The notes: generated from the letters alone by a model not told the origin. Shown: positions 22,715 through 33,379, counted from the first letter of the stretch. The stretch is DNA of 64,000 bases from Lepisosteus oculatus (GCF_040954835.1 NC_090699.1:15803817-15867816); one strand, 5' to 3'. A program made the numbers and translations.

Positions 22715-22817
22715 CAGGTTTATTCCATGCTGAAAAGAGAAGAGAGAAAACACAATGTAAGGCTTCACAGCTGAAACGTTTTTTTCACTCTTCTCCTTTC
22801 AGCATGGAATAAACCTA
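22715..22817. repeat. Small inverted-repeat element carrying a poly(A) signal
   Basis: The arms 22715-22744 (aggtttattccatgctgaaa...) and 22789-22817 (...tttcagcatggaataaacct) are near-perfect inverted repeats around a 44-base centre, so this is a MITE-like or hairpin unit. A related half-copy lies at 26116-26196. The right arm supplies aataaa at 22808-22813, about 317 bases past the lectin stop codon; it is the first canonical poly(A) signal there, so the lectin mRNA may end in this element. From 22820 to 23590 I see only a (ct)n run near 23130 and a partial dispersed repeat near 23300-23420. Confidence 0.7.
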
Positions 22818-23589
22818 TTGTTCCTGTTAAGATTTACATTTCTGTTACAGTACAGTAGGTCTCCTAATAGGCAAGCTTTTGCAGATTTTTAGGATTTATT
22901 CATAACCTTTGCAACTTTATAATGTGACGTTAAAAGCTGTTAAGATAATTTGCAATAAACTGCTATCTGAGAAAATAAAAGGAGAATATAGCCATAATAT
23001 AGGAGGTGTAGCGGGCTTTTATTTGAAGATGGAGATAGAGGGAACAGCTCTTTGCACCGCTGCCGTGTTTATAAACCTGATTCATTGAGTCTGGATGTTT
23101 GCCGAGATCATCGCTGACAATAAATGGGCTCTCTCTCTCTCTCTCTCTCAGCTCCTGTCTGTTATTGCGACTTCAGTAATTCACCAGACAATTCGAATAA
23201 CGATCGTAATTAAGGCTTCAGGTTGGATTGAATGAAACAAGACTCGAGGAAATCTGTACTGTAATTCAGAGTTTGTAAGAAGTGGCACTGGGGGAGCAGC
23301 AGATAGGGGTGTCACTCTGCGTTCCTGGGTTTGAATCTGGGGTGTCTGTGTGGAGTTTGCATGCTCTTCAGTAGTGTGTGTGTGGGGGGTTTTTGCTTGG
23401 TGCTGCAGTTTCCTTCGACATACAAAACACATCGAGAAATGAGTTAGTATGTCTGAATCGTCTCCTACTTTTTTTGTGGATGTTTTAATGGATAGGTGTC
23501 CTGTCTTGGGTGTGCGTGCATGTGTGTCTATGCCCCATAATCACAGTTAGCCACTGATCAGCCAGTGTTGCTGCCTTTGGAAGATGAGA

Positions 23590-23850
23590 GGCACTAATAT
23601 ACACAACGGGTGGTGGGACAGTATGGCACAAGCTGCCTAGCCCTAATGTTGAAGCTCATACTCTGACGTCTTACAAGAAACAGCTGGATGAGATCCTGCA
23701 GTCAGGACAGGAGGCTTTACTTTACACACAGGGTGGTGGGAGTGTGGAACACGCTGCCAAGCCATGTTGTTAGAACTTGATACTCTGACTTCTTACAAGA
23801 TGACTTCTTACAAGATGAGATCCTGCAGTCAGGACAGGAGGCTCTACTCA
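23590..23850 (+). mobile_element. CR1/L2-like LINE 3' fragments (tandem, plus strand)
   Basis: Two sense-oriented copies of ttacacacagggtggtgggagtgtggaacacgctgcc with tacaagaaacagctggatgagatcctgcagtcaggacaggaggct. These are the C-terminal RT codons and 3' UTR of the LINE family seen elsewhere in reverse. Confidence 0.7.
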
Positions 23851-24164
23851 GTCTCTGCCTGAGTGGATGTACGCTGGTGGGGAAATCTAAGTGCTCTGGG
23901 GTCAGCAGTCCTGCCCAGAGCGACCTCCTTCTCACGCCGCTGCGAGCCCTGTGGACTCTGGGTCTGCCAGAGCAGGCTGGAACGCTCGAACCCATTACAC
24001 ACAAAAAGACCTCATGGTGCTGCACCTACACTAACAAAATAAACCACTAAGGCAGTCAGCCGTGCCAGATCCACCACTTCTTATTCAGGAGCACATGGGA
24101 GCGTTCCTCTGCAGGACTGTTGGTGATGTCCATGTGTCAGTACTAGCACTGTGTCACTGCTGCG

Positions 24165-25138
24165 GTGTTCAGTGTGTCAGCAGGAGTGCTGTTGTCCTGC
24201 AGCAGTGTTCAGTGTGTCAGCGGGAGTGCTGTCGTCGAATAGCAGTGTTCAGTGTGTCAGCGGGAGTGCTGTTGTCGTGCAGCAGTGTTCAGTGTGTCAG
24301 CAGGAGTGCTGTCGTCCTGCAGCAGTGTTCAGTGTGTCAGCAGGAGTGCTGTTGTCGTATAGCAGCATTCAGTGTTTCGGCAGGTGTGCTATCATCGTAC
24401 AGCAGTGTTCAGTGTTTCATCAGGAGTGCTGTCGTCGAGCAGCAGTGTTTAGTGTATCAGCAGGAGTGCTGTCGTCGTGCAGCAGTGTTCAGTGTGTCAC
24501 CAGGAGTGCTGTCGTCGTGCAGCAGTGTTCAGTGTATCAGCGGGAGTGCTGTTGTCATGCAGTACTGTTCAGTGTGTCAGCGGGAGTGCTGTTGTCGTGT
24601 ATTGGTGTTCAGTGTGTCAGCGGGAGTGCTGTCGTCGTATAGCAGTGTTCACTGTGTCAGCTGGAGTGCTCTTGTCGTGCAGCAGTGTTCAGTGTGTCAG
24701 CAGGAGTGCTGTCGTCGTATAGCAGTGTCCAGTGTTTTAGCAGGAGTGCTGTCGTCGTGCAGCAGTGTTCAGTGTGTCAGCAGGAGTGCTGTTGTCGTGC
24801 AGCAGTGTTCAGTGTGTCAGCAGGAGTGCTGTCGTCCTGCAGCAGTGTTCAGTGTGTCAGCAGGAGTGCTGTTGTCGTATAGCAGCGTTCAGTGTTTCGG
24901 CAGGTGTGCTATCATCGTACAGCAGTGTTCAGTGTTTCATCAGGAGTGCTGTCGTCGAGCAGCAGTGTTCAGTGTATCAGCAGGAGTGCTGTCGTCGTGC
25001 AGCAGTGTTCAGTGTGTCAGCAGGAGTGCTGTCGTCGTGCAGCAGTGTTCAGTGTGTCACCAGGAGTGCTGTCGTCGTGCAGCAGTGTTCAGTGTATCAG
25101 CAGGAGTGCTGTCGTCGTGCAGCAGCGTTCAGCATGTG
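24165..25138. repeat. 40-bp minisatellite with higher-order structure
   Basis: About 24 head-to-tail copies of a 40-base unit: agcagtgttcagtgtgtcag followed by caggagtgctgtcgtcgtgc. Forty is not a multiple of three, so each frame cycles through the unit with a 40-residue period, which gives long cysteine-rich open frames without coding meaning. The array ends about 465 bases before the stop codon of the cardiotrophin-like gene. Confidence 0.95.
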
Positions 25139-25604
25139 GGTAAGATTTGGGACTGTGCAGCAGAGCTCCTACTGCGCCCAGCAGGAGGTCCAGCGTGAGG
25201 TCCGGGGTCCCAGCCCTGCCTTCCTGAGCCGAGGCCAGAAACTCCTCTCGCACACCGGCCACTCTTCTGGCACCAGCTGTTCACTCGAAACAAGGCTTCC
25301 CAACGGCAGGCCCAGGGGTCAGATCCAGGCCGTCCCTGTCCCTCCTCGTTTGTCCCCTCACGTCCCCACGCAACCTCTTCCCTTCGGGATCCGACCCCCT
25401 CGTCCCGCTCTCCCCGCAAGGGGGCGTGTCCCTCCCGCCCGCCTGCAAGAGAGGGGCGGAGGGGTCGGTCCAGAGGAAGAGCCCGCGGGGGGCTCAGGGC
25501 TTGGCGACTCTTTCCAGGTGCATGGTGGGAAACAGGGGCCCCCGTCCTGAAGCTCTCGTTCTCGGATCCCCCCACCAGGAACGGGGCCGGGAGTCCACTT
25601 CTCC

Positions 25605-27893
25605 TCAGGGCTGCGGGGCCGGGGGGGACGCCAGGCTGCGCAGGTCCCTCTCCGTCTCCTCCAGCCAGCTGAGGACCGCCTGGCAGACGCTCAAGCCGGC
25701 CAGCTTGCGGGCGTACTCCTCCTCCTCCTCCTCCTCCTCCTCCTCCTCCGGCAGGCCCGGCGAGTCGGGCAGCCCCAGCGCGCCGGCCAGGTTGGACGCC
25801 AGGAGGCCGAGCCGGCTGCCCACCTCCCCCAGCAGGCGGTGGAGGCGCAGGGCCCGGGGGTTGAGCTCGCCCTGCCAGCGCTGCACCCGCAGCAGGCGCG
25901 CGGCCAGGACGCGGTGCGCGGCGTGGCTCTCCCGCAGCCGCTCCGGGGCCGACAGGGGGCTCCGCCGCAGCTCCGCCGGCAGCAGGGGGGGGCAGCCGGG
26001 GCAGGCGAAGGGAGGAGGAGAGAAGCTCTGGTCCAGGAACGGGGGTCCCTGCCACCGCCGCTGGACGGGACAGAGAGGGGAGGGGGGTCAGCTCACCTCG
26101 TTTTACAGCAGGAGCCTTCCTCAGGCGGGAAGGCTCCACAGCTGAAATGCTGCGTTTCCTTTCGCCTCTTCAGCAGGGAATAAACCCTTATTGGCAGCCT
26201 GTGCCAGCTGACGCAGCTATCTGAATTATTTTACGGTGTCCCGCCACCCACATCCAAATCCCTCTTACTGCCTTGATTCCGTTCTAGAGAAAACTGAACC
26301 AATCCTGTCCTGCTCTCGGGAGAAACAGGATGTGTCTTTGGCTGATCTTACAGTAGCTTGAACCTATCACCCTGCAGCTCACAGTTCACAGCCTTCAGCC
26401 CCCTGGAGCTCAGCAGGTGTGAGCCTGGACAGTACCTGGAGGGGAGACTCCTGGGAAAGCTGAGGCTGCTGCTGGAAGAGGTGTTAGTGGGGCCAGTAGG
26501 AAGTGCTCACCCCAGAGTCTGTGTGGGTCCTTATGCCCCAGTACAGTGACAGGGACACTATACTGTAAAAAGGCACCATCCTTCTGATGAGATGTAAAAC
26601 TGAGGTCCTGACTCTCTGTGGTCATTAAAAAACCCAGGTTGTTTCTCAAAAAAAGTAGGGGTGTTACCCCAGAGTCCTGGCCAGATTTCCCCCTGGCCTT
26701 TACCAGTCATGGCGTCCTAAAAACCCCCCTCTCTGAACTGGCTTCATCACTCTGCTCTCCTCCCCACTGAGAGCTGGTGTGTGTGAGCAGACTGGAGCAT
26801 CATCCAGGAGGGGCTGCACACTGGTGCTGGTGGAGGGGATCCCCGTTACCTGTAAAGAGCTTTGAGTGCAGTGTCCAGAAAAGCGCTATATAAGTAAATT
26901 ATAATAATAATAATAATTATTATTATTATTATTAACCTTGGATATTTTATGGACTGTCTCTGATTGATAAACCAATACAAGGAAGAAGGAGAAAACTGCG
27001 ATTCTGCATTTAATCTGGAAATTAAATGTTTTTTGCCGCATTCTGAGGCTAAATCCAATCCAGGAATTGCTATCAGTGGTGATCAATTTCTTGCACTGAT
27101 GTAGCACCTTTCATCCCTCTTCTGGGCGACACACAGCACCCCCCCCCTGCACAGATTATGGGGGCAGGAGAGACAAACCCTAGGGAGACCAACCCAGAGT
27201 GGAATTCATATTTATAGATTATCATGGACAGCATGGTGAGCACTTCTGCCTCACAGTGCTGGCGTTCCATCTGTGTGGAGTCTGCATGTTCTTCCTGTGT
27301 TCATGAGGGATTCCTCCCATAGTCCAGAGACTGGAAGGGTAAGAGGCTTCTGGGAGAACTGGTGTGTGTGTCTCTGTATGGACTGGTGTCTAGGGTGTGT
27401 GAGAGTGTGTGTCTGTGTGTGTCCTGTGATGGACTAGTGTCCTGTCCAGGGTGTGTGTGTCTGTGTGTGTCCTGTGATGGACTGGTGTCCAGTTCAGGGT
27501 GTGTGACAGTGTGTGTCTGTGTATGGACTGGTGTCCAGGGTGTACCCTGCCTTGTTCCCGTTGCTTCCTGGGATAGACTCCAGCTCCCCGTGACCCTGTG
27601 CTGGATAAAGCAGTTAGAAAATGGGTAGAGGGATATATTATCCACCTGGATGAAAGGCACTATATAAAAGAAAGGAATTACTTGTTATTCACTTCTCCCA
27701 CTCCACCCTTGCCCTTTCCACACTCTGGGTCACTGATTCGAACCCGTAGCCGCAGGTACAGAGTGAGCGCTCACATATTCCAGCAGAAGATCCCTACAGT
27801 GGGTCAGCAGCAGCACTGTCAGACTGTGGGACTTCTCCAGCATGTCCTGGACACTGGGTTCGAGAGGGGCGTACTGGGCCAGGTCTGGGTCTG
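25605..27893 (-). CDS. ctf1: Cardiotrophin-like (CTF1/CTF2) four-helix cytokine, exons 2 and 3
   Basis: Exon 2 is 27775-27893 (119 bases, enters in phase 1, leaves in phase 0). Exon 3 is 25605-26060 (456 bases, ends in TGA). Both have consensus splice sites. The join reads LLLEY then RRWQGPPFLDQSFSPPP, which lines up with EY / VQLQGDPFGLPSFSPP of human cardiotrophin-1 at the same exon boundary. Helix A is in exon 2 (MLEKSHSLTVLLLTHCRDLL). Helix B (ERLRESHAAHRVLAARLLRV), the hallmark ELNPRAL and helix C (LGEVGSRLGLLASNLAGALG), and helix D (ARKLAGLSVCQAVLSWLEET) are in exon 3. The LIF-receptor FxxK site before helix D is YARK here, directly after an 11-residue glutamate run. About 190 residues are visible, against 201 in human. 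CTF2 (neuropoietin) is the main alternative. CTF1 lies near SRCAP in human as well, which supports the call. Confidence 0.85.
26116..26196. repeat. MITE-like half copy
   Basis: The stretch cacagctgaaatgctgcgtttcctttcgcctcttcagcagggaataaaccctta corresponds to the right half of the inverted-repeat unit at 22715-22817. It lies in the cardiotrophin intron just 5' (minus sense) of exon 3. Confidence 0.6.
26375..26935 (+). repeat. 5S-rRNA-derived SINE, near full length
   Basis: Same order of parts as at 6560-7130: 5S-like box (gtgtgagcctggacagtacctggaggggagactcctgggaaagctgaggctgc), body, ggagcatcatccaggaggggctgcacactgg, gcgctatataagtaaattat, and an (aat)n/(att)n tail. It lies in the cardiotrophin intron, antisense to the gene. 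Confidence 0.85.
27225..27625 (+). repeat. Fish interspersed repeat with internal tandem expansion
   Basis: The head (gcatggtgagcacttctgcctcacagtgctgg...ctgtgtggagtctgcatgttcttcc) and tail (tcctgggatagactccagctccccgtgaccctgtgctggataaagcagttagaaaatggg) flank about four copies of gtgtcctgtgatggactggtgtcc. It ends about 150 bases from cardiotrophin exon 2. Confidence 0.8.
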
Positions 27894-27944
27894 CTGGAAA
27901 ACAGAGATGGGCTCATGCAACTTTACTACTGAAATGGTGAGAGT

Positions 27945-28240
27945 GCAAGTGTGTGCTGGTGAATTCAGGGGGAGTGTGAGAGGAGAGGGACAGCAGTCTC
28001 TAGCAGTGTCTACAGTCCAGTCAGGTGTGTCAGTGTGTGAATTCAGGGGGAGTGTGAGAGGAGAGGGACAGCAGTGTCTCTAGCAGTGTCTACAGTCCAG
28101 TCAGGTGTGTCAGTGTGTGAGTTCAGGGGGAGTGTGAGAGGAGAGGGACAGCAGTGTCTCTAGCAGTGTCTACAGTCCAGTCAGGTGTGTCAGTGTGTGA
28201 ATTCAGGGGGAGTGTGAGAGGAGAGGGACAGCAGTCTCTA
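27945..28240. repeat. 79-80-bp minisatellite
   Basis: Nearly four copies of a unit containing agcagtgtctacagtccagtcaggtgtgtcagtgtgtga and attcagggggagtgtgagaggagagggacag. It lies immediately upstream (minus sense) of cardiotrophin exon 2. Confidence 0.9.
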
Positions 28241-28289
28241 GGATGTCACACTTGGATAGAGAAACAGTCACACAGAAAGACACGCTGAC

Positions 28290-28450
28290 GCATTGATAGA
28301 GTGAATCCGGTGAATCTCACACGTGCACAAGGGAGAATCTTAGGAGTGACGCATTTAAATCTGAGAACAGACGGCACTTCTTTACACAGAGGGTGGGGGG
28401 AGTGTGGAACAAGCTGCCCAGCCATGTTGTTGAAGACGATACCGAGTATG
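28290..28450 (+). mobile_element. CR1/L2-like LINE 3' fragment
   Basis: It contains gagaacagacggcacttctttacacagagggtggggggagtgtggaacaagctgcccagccatgttgttgaagacgatacc, the sense version of the LINE 3' end. A second more diverged piece (ggaacgcatcttcgcggaaagagtggcaggggtctggaacgagc) is at about 28890-28990. The GC-rich sequence between them (28500-28890) is unassigned. Confidence 0.65.
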
Positions 28451-28996
28451 AAAAGGTTTGCTGGGCCTTGCGCTTGGCTCGGGCCCGTACAGAGGTCACT
28501 GCGCAGTACAGAGTGGCACGCCGCGACGGCCGGAAGGCAGATTATGTGGGATTTACTGCCGGCGCCACTCTCTAACACCCCCCTACCCCCACTCCACGAC
28601 CGAGCGGGATCAGACAATAGGTCCAGTTCAGCAGCGCCGCTGCTCCCAGCCTCTTCCCAGAAGCAGGGGGGAGAGGACCCCCCCTGCACGGCCTGCACTG
28701 CACCAGCTCCCAGCAGGACACAACAGGACGAGCCCGGAGAGGAGAGCAGGCACCACCCAGCGTGCACAACCCCTGTCCCGCCACCCGGGATTTCTCACAG
28801 CGGAGAGGGGGGCGGGGGGGAGACACGTCGCTGCCGGGGAAGGCAGCGTATCGCCCCGATCCGCGGTCACTGCCTCTCAAGGTCAGCGTCACGCAGGCCG
28901 GGAAGTGGGAACGCATCTTCGCGGAAAGAGTGGCAGGGGTCTGGAACGAGCCGCTCAACCGTGCTGCTGCCCTCCACTTCAGAACATAACCGCACA

Positions 28997-29198
28997 AGAC
29001 CGTTGGTAATTAGTTATCAATTAATCAATTAAGTCCTTTAGCGATCAGGACACTCCGATTTGCAGTTAAAGGTTTTTTTTTTATTTCAGCAGGACTTGGA
29101 AATTGCATCATTAAAAAAAAAACCTTTAACTGCAAATCAGAGTGTCCTTATCGCTAAAGGACTTAATTGATTAATTGATAACTAATTAACAACGGTCT
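28997..29198. repeat. Fold-back element with 85-bp inverted arms
   Basis: Left arm 28997-29082 and right arm 29110-29198 are reverse complements with only about four mismatches. They begin agaccgttg on each outer edge and end in T10 and A10 runs around a loop of about 27 bases. The arms include ttagttatcaattaatcaattaagtccttt. This could be a MITE or fold-back transposon, or a long hairpin transcript. Confidence 0.85.
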
Positions 29199-29284
29199 CA
29201 GTAGGGGCATTACTGTTGGGGTGCTGGACCCTGGACACCCAGCAGGAAGACGCCTGTTCACCAGCTCCCCACTTCCCGCCATTA

Positions 29285-29435
29285 CCTCGAAAGACACACC
29301 CCTTTAGCGTACAAGACACGCCCATTTAACCAATAAGACACGCCCTCTTAAAGACAACCCGTTCGTCATGGAAGACACGCCCACTCTGTGAAAAACACGC
29401 CCACCATACTCAAAGCCACGCCCCCCGTCTGAAAA
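29285..29435. promoter_or_regulatory. Cluster of CACGCCC-type boxes
   Basis: Six occurrences of aagacac(a/g)ccc or cacgccc in 150 bases, spaced by 20-35 bases, next to a CpG-rich stretch. CACCC/CACGCCC boxes are general Sp/KLF-type sites. The cluster could equally be a decayed tandem repeat. A regulatory role is inferred only from motif density and position. Confidence 0.3.
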
Positions 29436-29449
29436 CCGACGCGCACCGA

Positions 29450-30360
29450 AACCGATTTTAATCCGAATGAAGCGGAAACAGAGCAGACCCCCGCTGGGAC
29501 GGGTGGAGTGCTTGTATTGTGAGGCCAAAGTGTTCATTTACCGAGCTCGGAGCGGGTGAAAATCGACAGGTTCGGAGGTCCCCAGAACCAGGCACCCCGG
29601 CTTTTTGAGCCGATGCAGGTGATATTGCTACGACGCGATGCAGAGAGCGCGCGACTGCGAGAAATCCACAGCAAATCACACCGGAGACGCAATCCGGGGC
29701 ATTCAACCACAGAGACACAGGCGCCGCAGGTGCGGGAGCGACGTGGCCCAGTCCAGTACGCGCGCTGCGCTGGGATCCGACAGTGCAAGAGTGATCCCTT
29801 GCGACAGAGTAGCGTTATAGCGAGCTGTTACGCGGCACACTCCCGAAAACTCGGCTGTGGCCCGATTTTCAATCCAGCGCTCAATACAAACACGCGGCGG
29901 TTTATGTGCGCCTTTATGCATCCGCTTTAAGGCCGGTAGCCCTGAGCCGCCGGACGGAAGGTCTGCGCTACTCGTCTCCTCCGAGCGCTTTTCACAAACG
30001 AGGCTGACTTTCCAAACACACGGACACACGCCCTCCAGAGGTACCGGCCGCTTCTCCACCCGGAGAAACGCGGGGTTTGTCCGAGTTCTTACACAAAACA
30101 CGAATCGACACACCCCGCTCGACTTCCATCGCTGCCGTCGATACTGAAGCACAGCCTCGGCGGTGGTTCCCTGCGCCGCGGAGCCCTGTCCAGTCCAGTC
30201 CGGTCTGCCCGGCGGCGTGCCGACCAGTGAAGAAACCAGGCTTTAAAAGTAGCCTGGACTCGGACAGCCCCCTCCCCCACCCGTGTACACGTCAGAGGGC
30301 CCCCACCCGCCCCCCGAGAAAGGATACGCCACAGCTAGACCCCAGAGCAAATCTGTAACA
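29450..30360 (-). promoter_or_regulatory. CpG-rich candidate promoter and first exon of the cardiotrophin-like gene
   Basis: This CpG-rich, repeat-free stretch lies upstream of cardiotrophin exon 2 in gene orientation. A possible first exon is 30114-30129 (minus): ATG, four more codons (MEVER) and one base in phase 1, then gtgtgt. Phase 1 is what exon 2 needs, and mammalian CTF1 also has a very short first exon. A TATA-like cttttaaag lies at 30241-30249, about 112 bases before that ATG. The exon is too short to be convincing by itself. Confidence 0.3.
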
Positions 30361-30454
30361 CGCGGGTTCTTCTGAAGAGCTCTTTCCCGTAAACGACCCA
30401 GGCGAGTCTGAAGCAGGATTAACCTCGCTCTGACCTGCTCCAATACTGTACTGA

Positions 30455-31465
30455 GAGCTAGAAGTGCAGTCAGTCAGTGTGTCTGTATGAACCCCTCTCT
30501 CTCAGTGCAGTGTTAATGTACTGGAGTGTCCAGTCAGTCAGTGTGTCTGTATGAACCCCTCTCTCTCAGTGCAGTGTTAATGTACTGGAGTGTCCAGTCA
30601 GTCAGTGTGTCTGTATGAACCCCTCTCTCTCAGTGCAGTGTTAATGTACTGGAGTGTCCAGTCAGTGTGTCTGTATGAACCCCTCTCTCTGTGCAGTGTT
30701 AATGTACTGGAGTGTCCAGTCAGTGTGTCTGTATGAACCCCTCTCTCTCAGTGCAGTGTTAATGTACTGGAGTGTCCAGTCAGTCTGTGTGTCTGTATGA
30801 ACCCCTCTCTCTCAGTGCAGTGTTAATGTACTGGAGTGTCCAGTCAGTCAGGGTGTCTGTATGAACCCCTCTCTCTCAGTGCAGTGTTAATGTACTGGAG
30901 TGTCCAGTCAGTCAGGGTGTCTGTATGAACCCCTCTCTCTCAGTGCAGTGTTAATGTACTGGAGTGTCCAGTCAGTCTGTGTGTCTGTATGAACCCCCCT
31001 CTCTCAGTGCAGTGTTAATGTACTGGAGTGTCCAGTCAGTCAGTGTGTCTGTATGAACCCCTCTCTCTCAGTGCAGTGTTAATGTACTGGAGTGTCCAGT
31101 CAGTGTGTCTGTATGAACCCCTCTCTCTGTGCAGTGTTAATGTACTGGAGTGTCCAGTCAGTGTGTCTGTATGAACCCCTCTCTCTCAGTGCAGTGTTAA
31201 TGTACTGGAGTGTCCAGTCAGTCAGTGTGTCTGTATGAACCCCTCTCTCTCAGTGCAGTGTTAATGTACTGGAGTGTCCAGTCAGTCAGTGTGTCTGTAT
31301 GAACCCCTCTCTCTCAGTACAGTGTTAATGTACTGGAGTGTCCAGTCAGTCAGTGTGTCTGTATGAACCCCTCTCTCTCAGTGCAGTGTTAATGTACTGG
31401 AGTGTCCAGTCAGTCAGTGTGTCTGTATGAACCCCTCTCTCTCAGTGCAGTGTTAATGTACTGTA
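30455..31465. repeat. 64-bp minisatellite, intergenic array (about 16 copies)
   Basis: Unit: gtgtctgtatgaacccctctctctcagtgcagtgttaatgtactggagtgtccagtcagtca, with 62-64-base variants lacking one cagt. The same unit forms arrays in six SRCAP introns. This array is about 3 kb downstream of the SRCAP poly(A) signal. From 31590 to 31770, two to three copies of a gctgctacagtcagacaggact unit follow. 31770-32680 shows nothing I can name. Confidence 0.95.
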
Positions 31466-32684
31466 CAAAAGCACTTCATGTTGAACGACTACAGTATATT
31501 GATCTGGCGCCAGAAAGCTCTTTCCCAGAGGAAGGTATGTGAAGCCTGCAGGCTCTCTCGGCCTCAGGTTACCTGCAATTTGTAAGTGTCCAACTCTGTA
31601 CAGGGCAGAGTTCTAGCGGGACTGTTCAACATGGTGCCAACACTGGCTGCTACAGTCAGACAGGACTGTCCAGTACTGGTCCACGCTGGCTGCTACAGTC
31701 AGACAGGACTAATATAGTGCTAAGATGGACACTACAATCGGACAAAGACTGTCCAACACAGTGCCAAGGTGAGCAATAAAGGGCAACCTTTCCTGTGGAG
31801 ATTGTCAACATTTCTGTTTACCCTTGGTCAGTGATAGAGAAGGCAGGAGACAGCCAAACACCAAACCATCTTCCACTCGTCGGGCCGGTTTTGCCGTCTA
31901 CGGATCTGCAGTTCATGTGCAGCGGAGACCCCACTGCCCATCATACCTGCAATCTTTCCCACTGCTAATTGCAGCTACTGCCAGCTCCTTGAACTCTTAA
32001 TGGATGACCTGAAAGACCAACCCCACTCAAGAGCTGGAGTTGGCCCCAGCTGGGTCTCTGACCTGGTGTTGAGCTATAACGCAATAGATGAGCTCCTGTA
32101 AAACCTCACGTTACGCAAAATCACGCAAAAAAATACAGGGCTTATGGGGAAAATAGCATTAGGGGGCAGACCACTCCAAAACCTAACCAAAGCTTTACCA
32201 AATGCAATACTTATCCTAATAAAAATGTTAGCACGGTTTAAATGCACGTTAAATTCATCATAAAGAAACACTACGGTAAGTTTAAGACTTCACCTTGGGG
32301 AAAAAAAGGGAAATGATCACCTGAAATTTTATCACCGGCACACTCATTGGACACATTCTTGTGACAAGAAAATAGCACGAGAATTGAGGAGCACCTCCCA
32401 ATTAGCACTTCCAACACAAAGCACGTGGGGCAGTTGAGCAGCATGGGTATTCCTCCGCGTTCAGTGGCGTTACTCCGCGACACAAAACTTAAAACACGCC
32501 GGGGATGAAACTGCGGAAAAGCCAACGTGAGTTTTGTCTTATACAGACATCTTTCCCCTATTCACCATTCGCGTTTTGGAAACTTGCCTAATGGCAGAGA
32601 TCAGTGTTCTCTCACAGCCGAGAGACCTGGAAGAACAGGAGATCGGTCACACGCAAGTCGAAGCCCTTTGGTCCATCCAGCCCA

Positions 32685-32800
32685 TTTGGTACTTCAATAG
32701 TTCATTGGTTCCAGGATCTCATCCAGCTGCTTCTGAAAGGGGAAGTCAGGGTATCGGCTCCAACAACAGGGCTGGGCAGCAGCTCCGTGAAGTTGGTCCC
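32685..32800 (-). mobile_element. LINE 3' fragment
   Basis: Short copy of the LINE 3' end: ggatctcatccagctgcttctgaaaggggaagtcagggtatcggctccaacaacagggctgggcagc. Confidence 0.65.
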
Positions 32801-32820
32801 CCCTACAGACAGCGCAAACG

Positions 32821-33070
32821 ATGAAACCCACCTCATTCGTTAGCGCTACTCTTGTGTTGTTGAAAGTAGCGTTTGTGCTTCTTCCGCTTCCGAGATATAG
32901 CGCCGTGTTCTTCCGGGGCCTTGCCGTCACTCAGCCCCTCTACAGTGTCGTAGGGAAACCAAACTGGTCTCATTCCTTAGTGCTGTGTTTGTGCGGTTGA
33001 AAATAGCTTTCCAGTTGCTCTCGTTCCCGAGATATAGCGCCTTGTTTCTCCAGTGATCACGTGACCACAC
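32821..33070. repeat. Diverged tandem duplication, about 130 bp
   Basis: 32821-32920 and 32955-33060 align with many substitutions. They share the landmarks tgaaa.c..tctcattc.ttag, gttgaaa.tag and ccgagatatagcgcc. No further copies are seen here and the family is unknown. Confidence 0.6.
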
Positions 33071-33379
33071 GCAGTGTTTTTGACCTCCAGTAACCCCGTC
33101 TGTCGAGTTCAAGCACTGTGCCACTGGTGCGAGAGTGACTATGCTGCAGTTGTGTTCTTCTGCGCGTTTGTATGATCAGGAAAATTAAAATAGTCACCAA
33201 TATCATAGCCTAATCAGAACAGTTGCGGATGTAGCATTAAAAGGCAAATATTAGCAAGAAACTGCATGTCCTTACAAAGAAACTAACGAGCATGTCTCAA
33301 TATTCCGTAGTTGTGTCCCTTTTTAAAAATATGAAGAAGTAAATCGGTGACCCAGGTAGTTCATAACTGAAGTGCAAAA

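Noticed and set aside
24062-25198. Cysteine-rich 378-codon frame that might suggest a disulphide-rich secreted protein
   Set aside because: It is entirely produced by the 40-bp tandem repeat, whose length is not a multiple of three, so all frames show the same pattern.
25129-26139. 336-codon minus-strand frame over the cytokine exon
   Set aside because: It is out of frame with the cardiotrophin reading frame, runs through the splice acceptor and is glycine/proline/arginine low-complexity sequence.
28317-28997. Overlapping frames in the GC-rich block near 28.3-29.0 kb
   Set aside because: They overlap LINE fragments, no frame is favoured, and none fits the phase needed by the cytokine gene.
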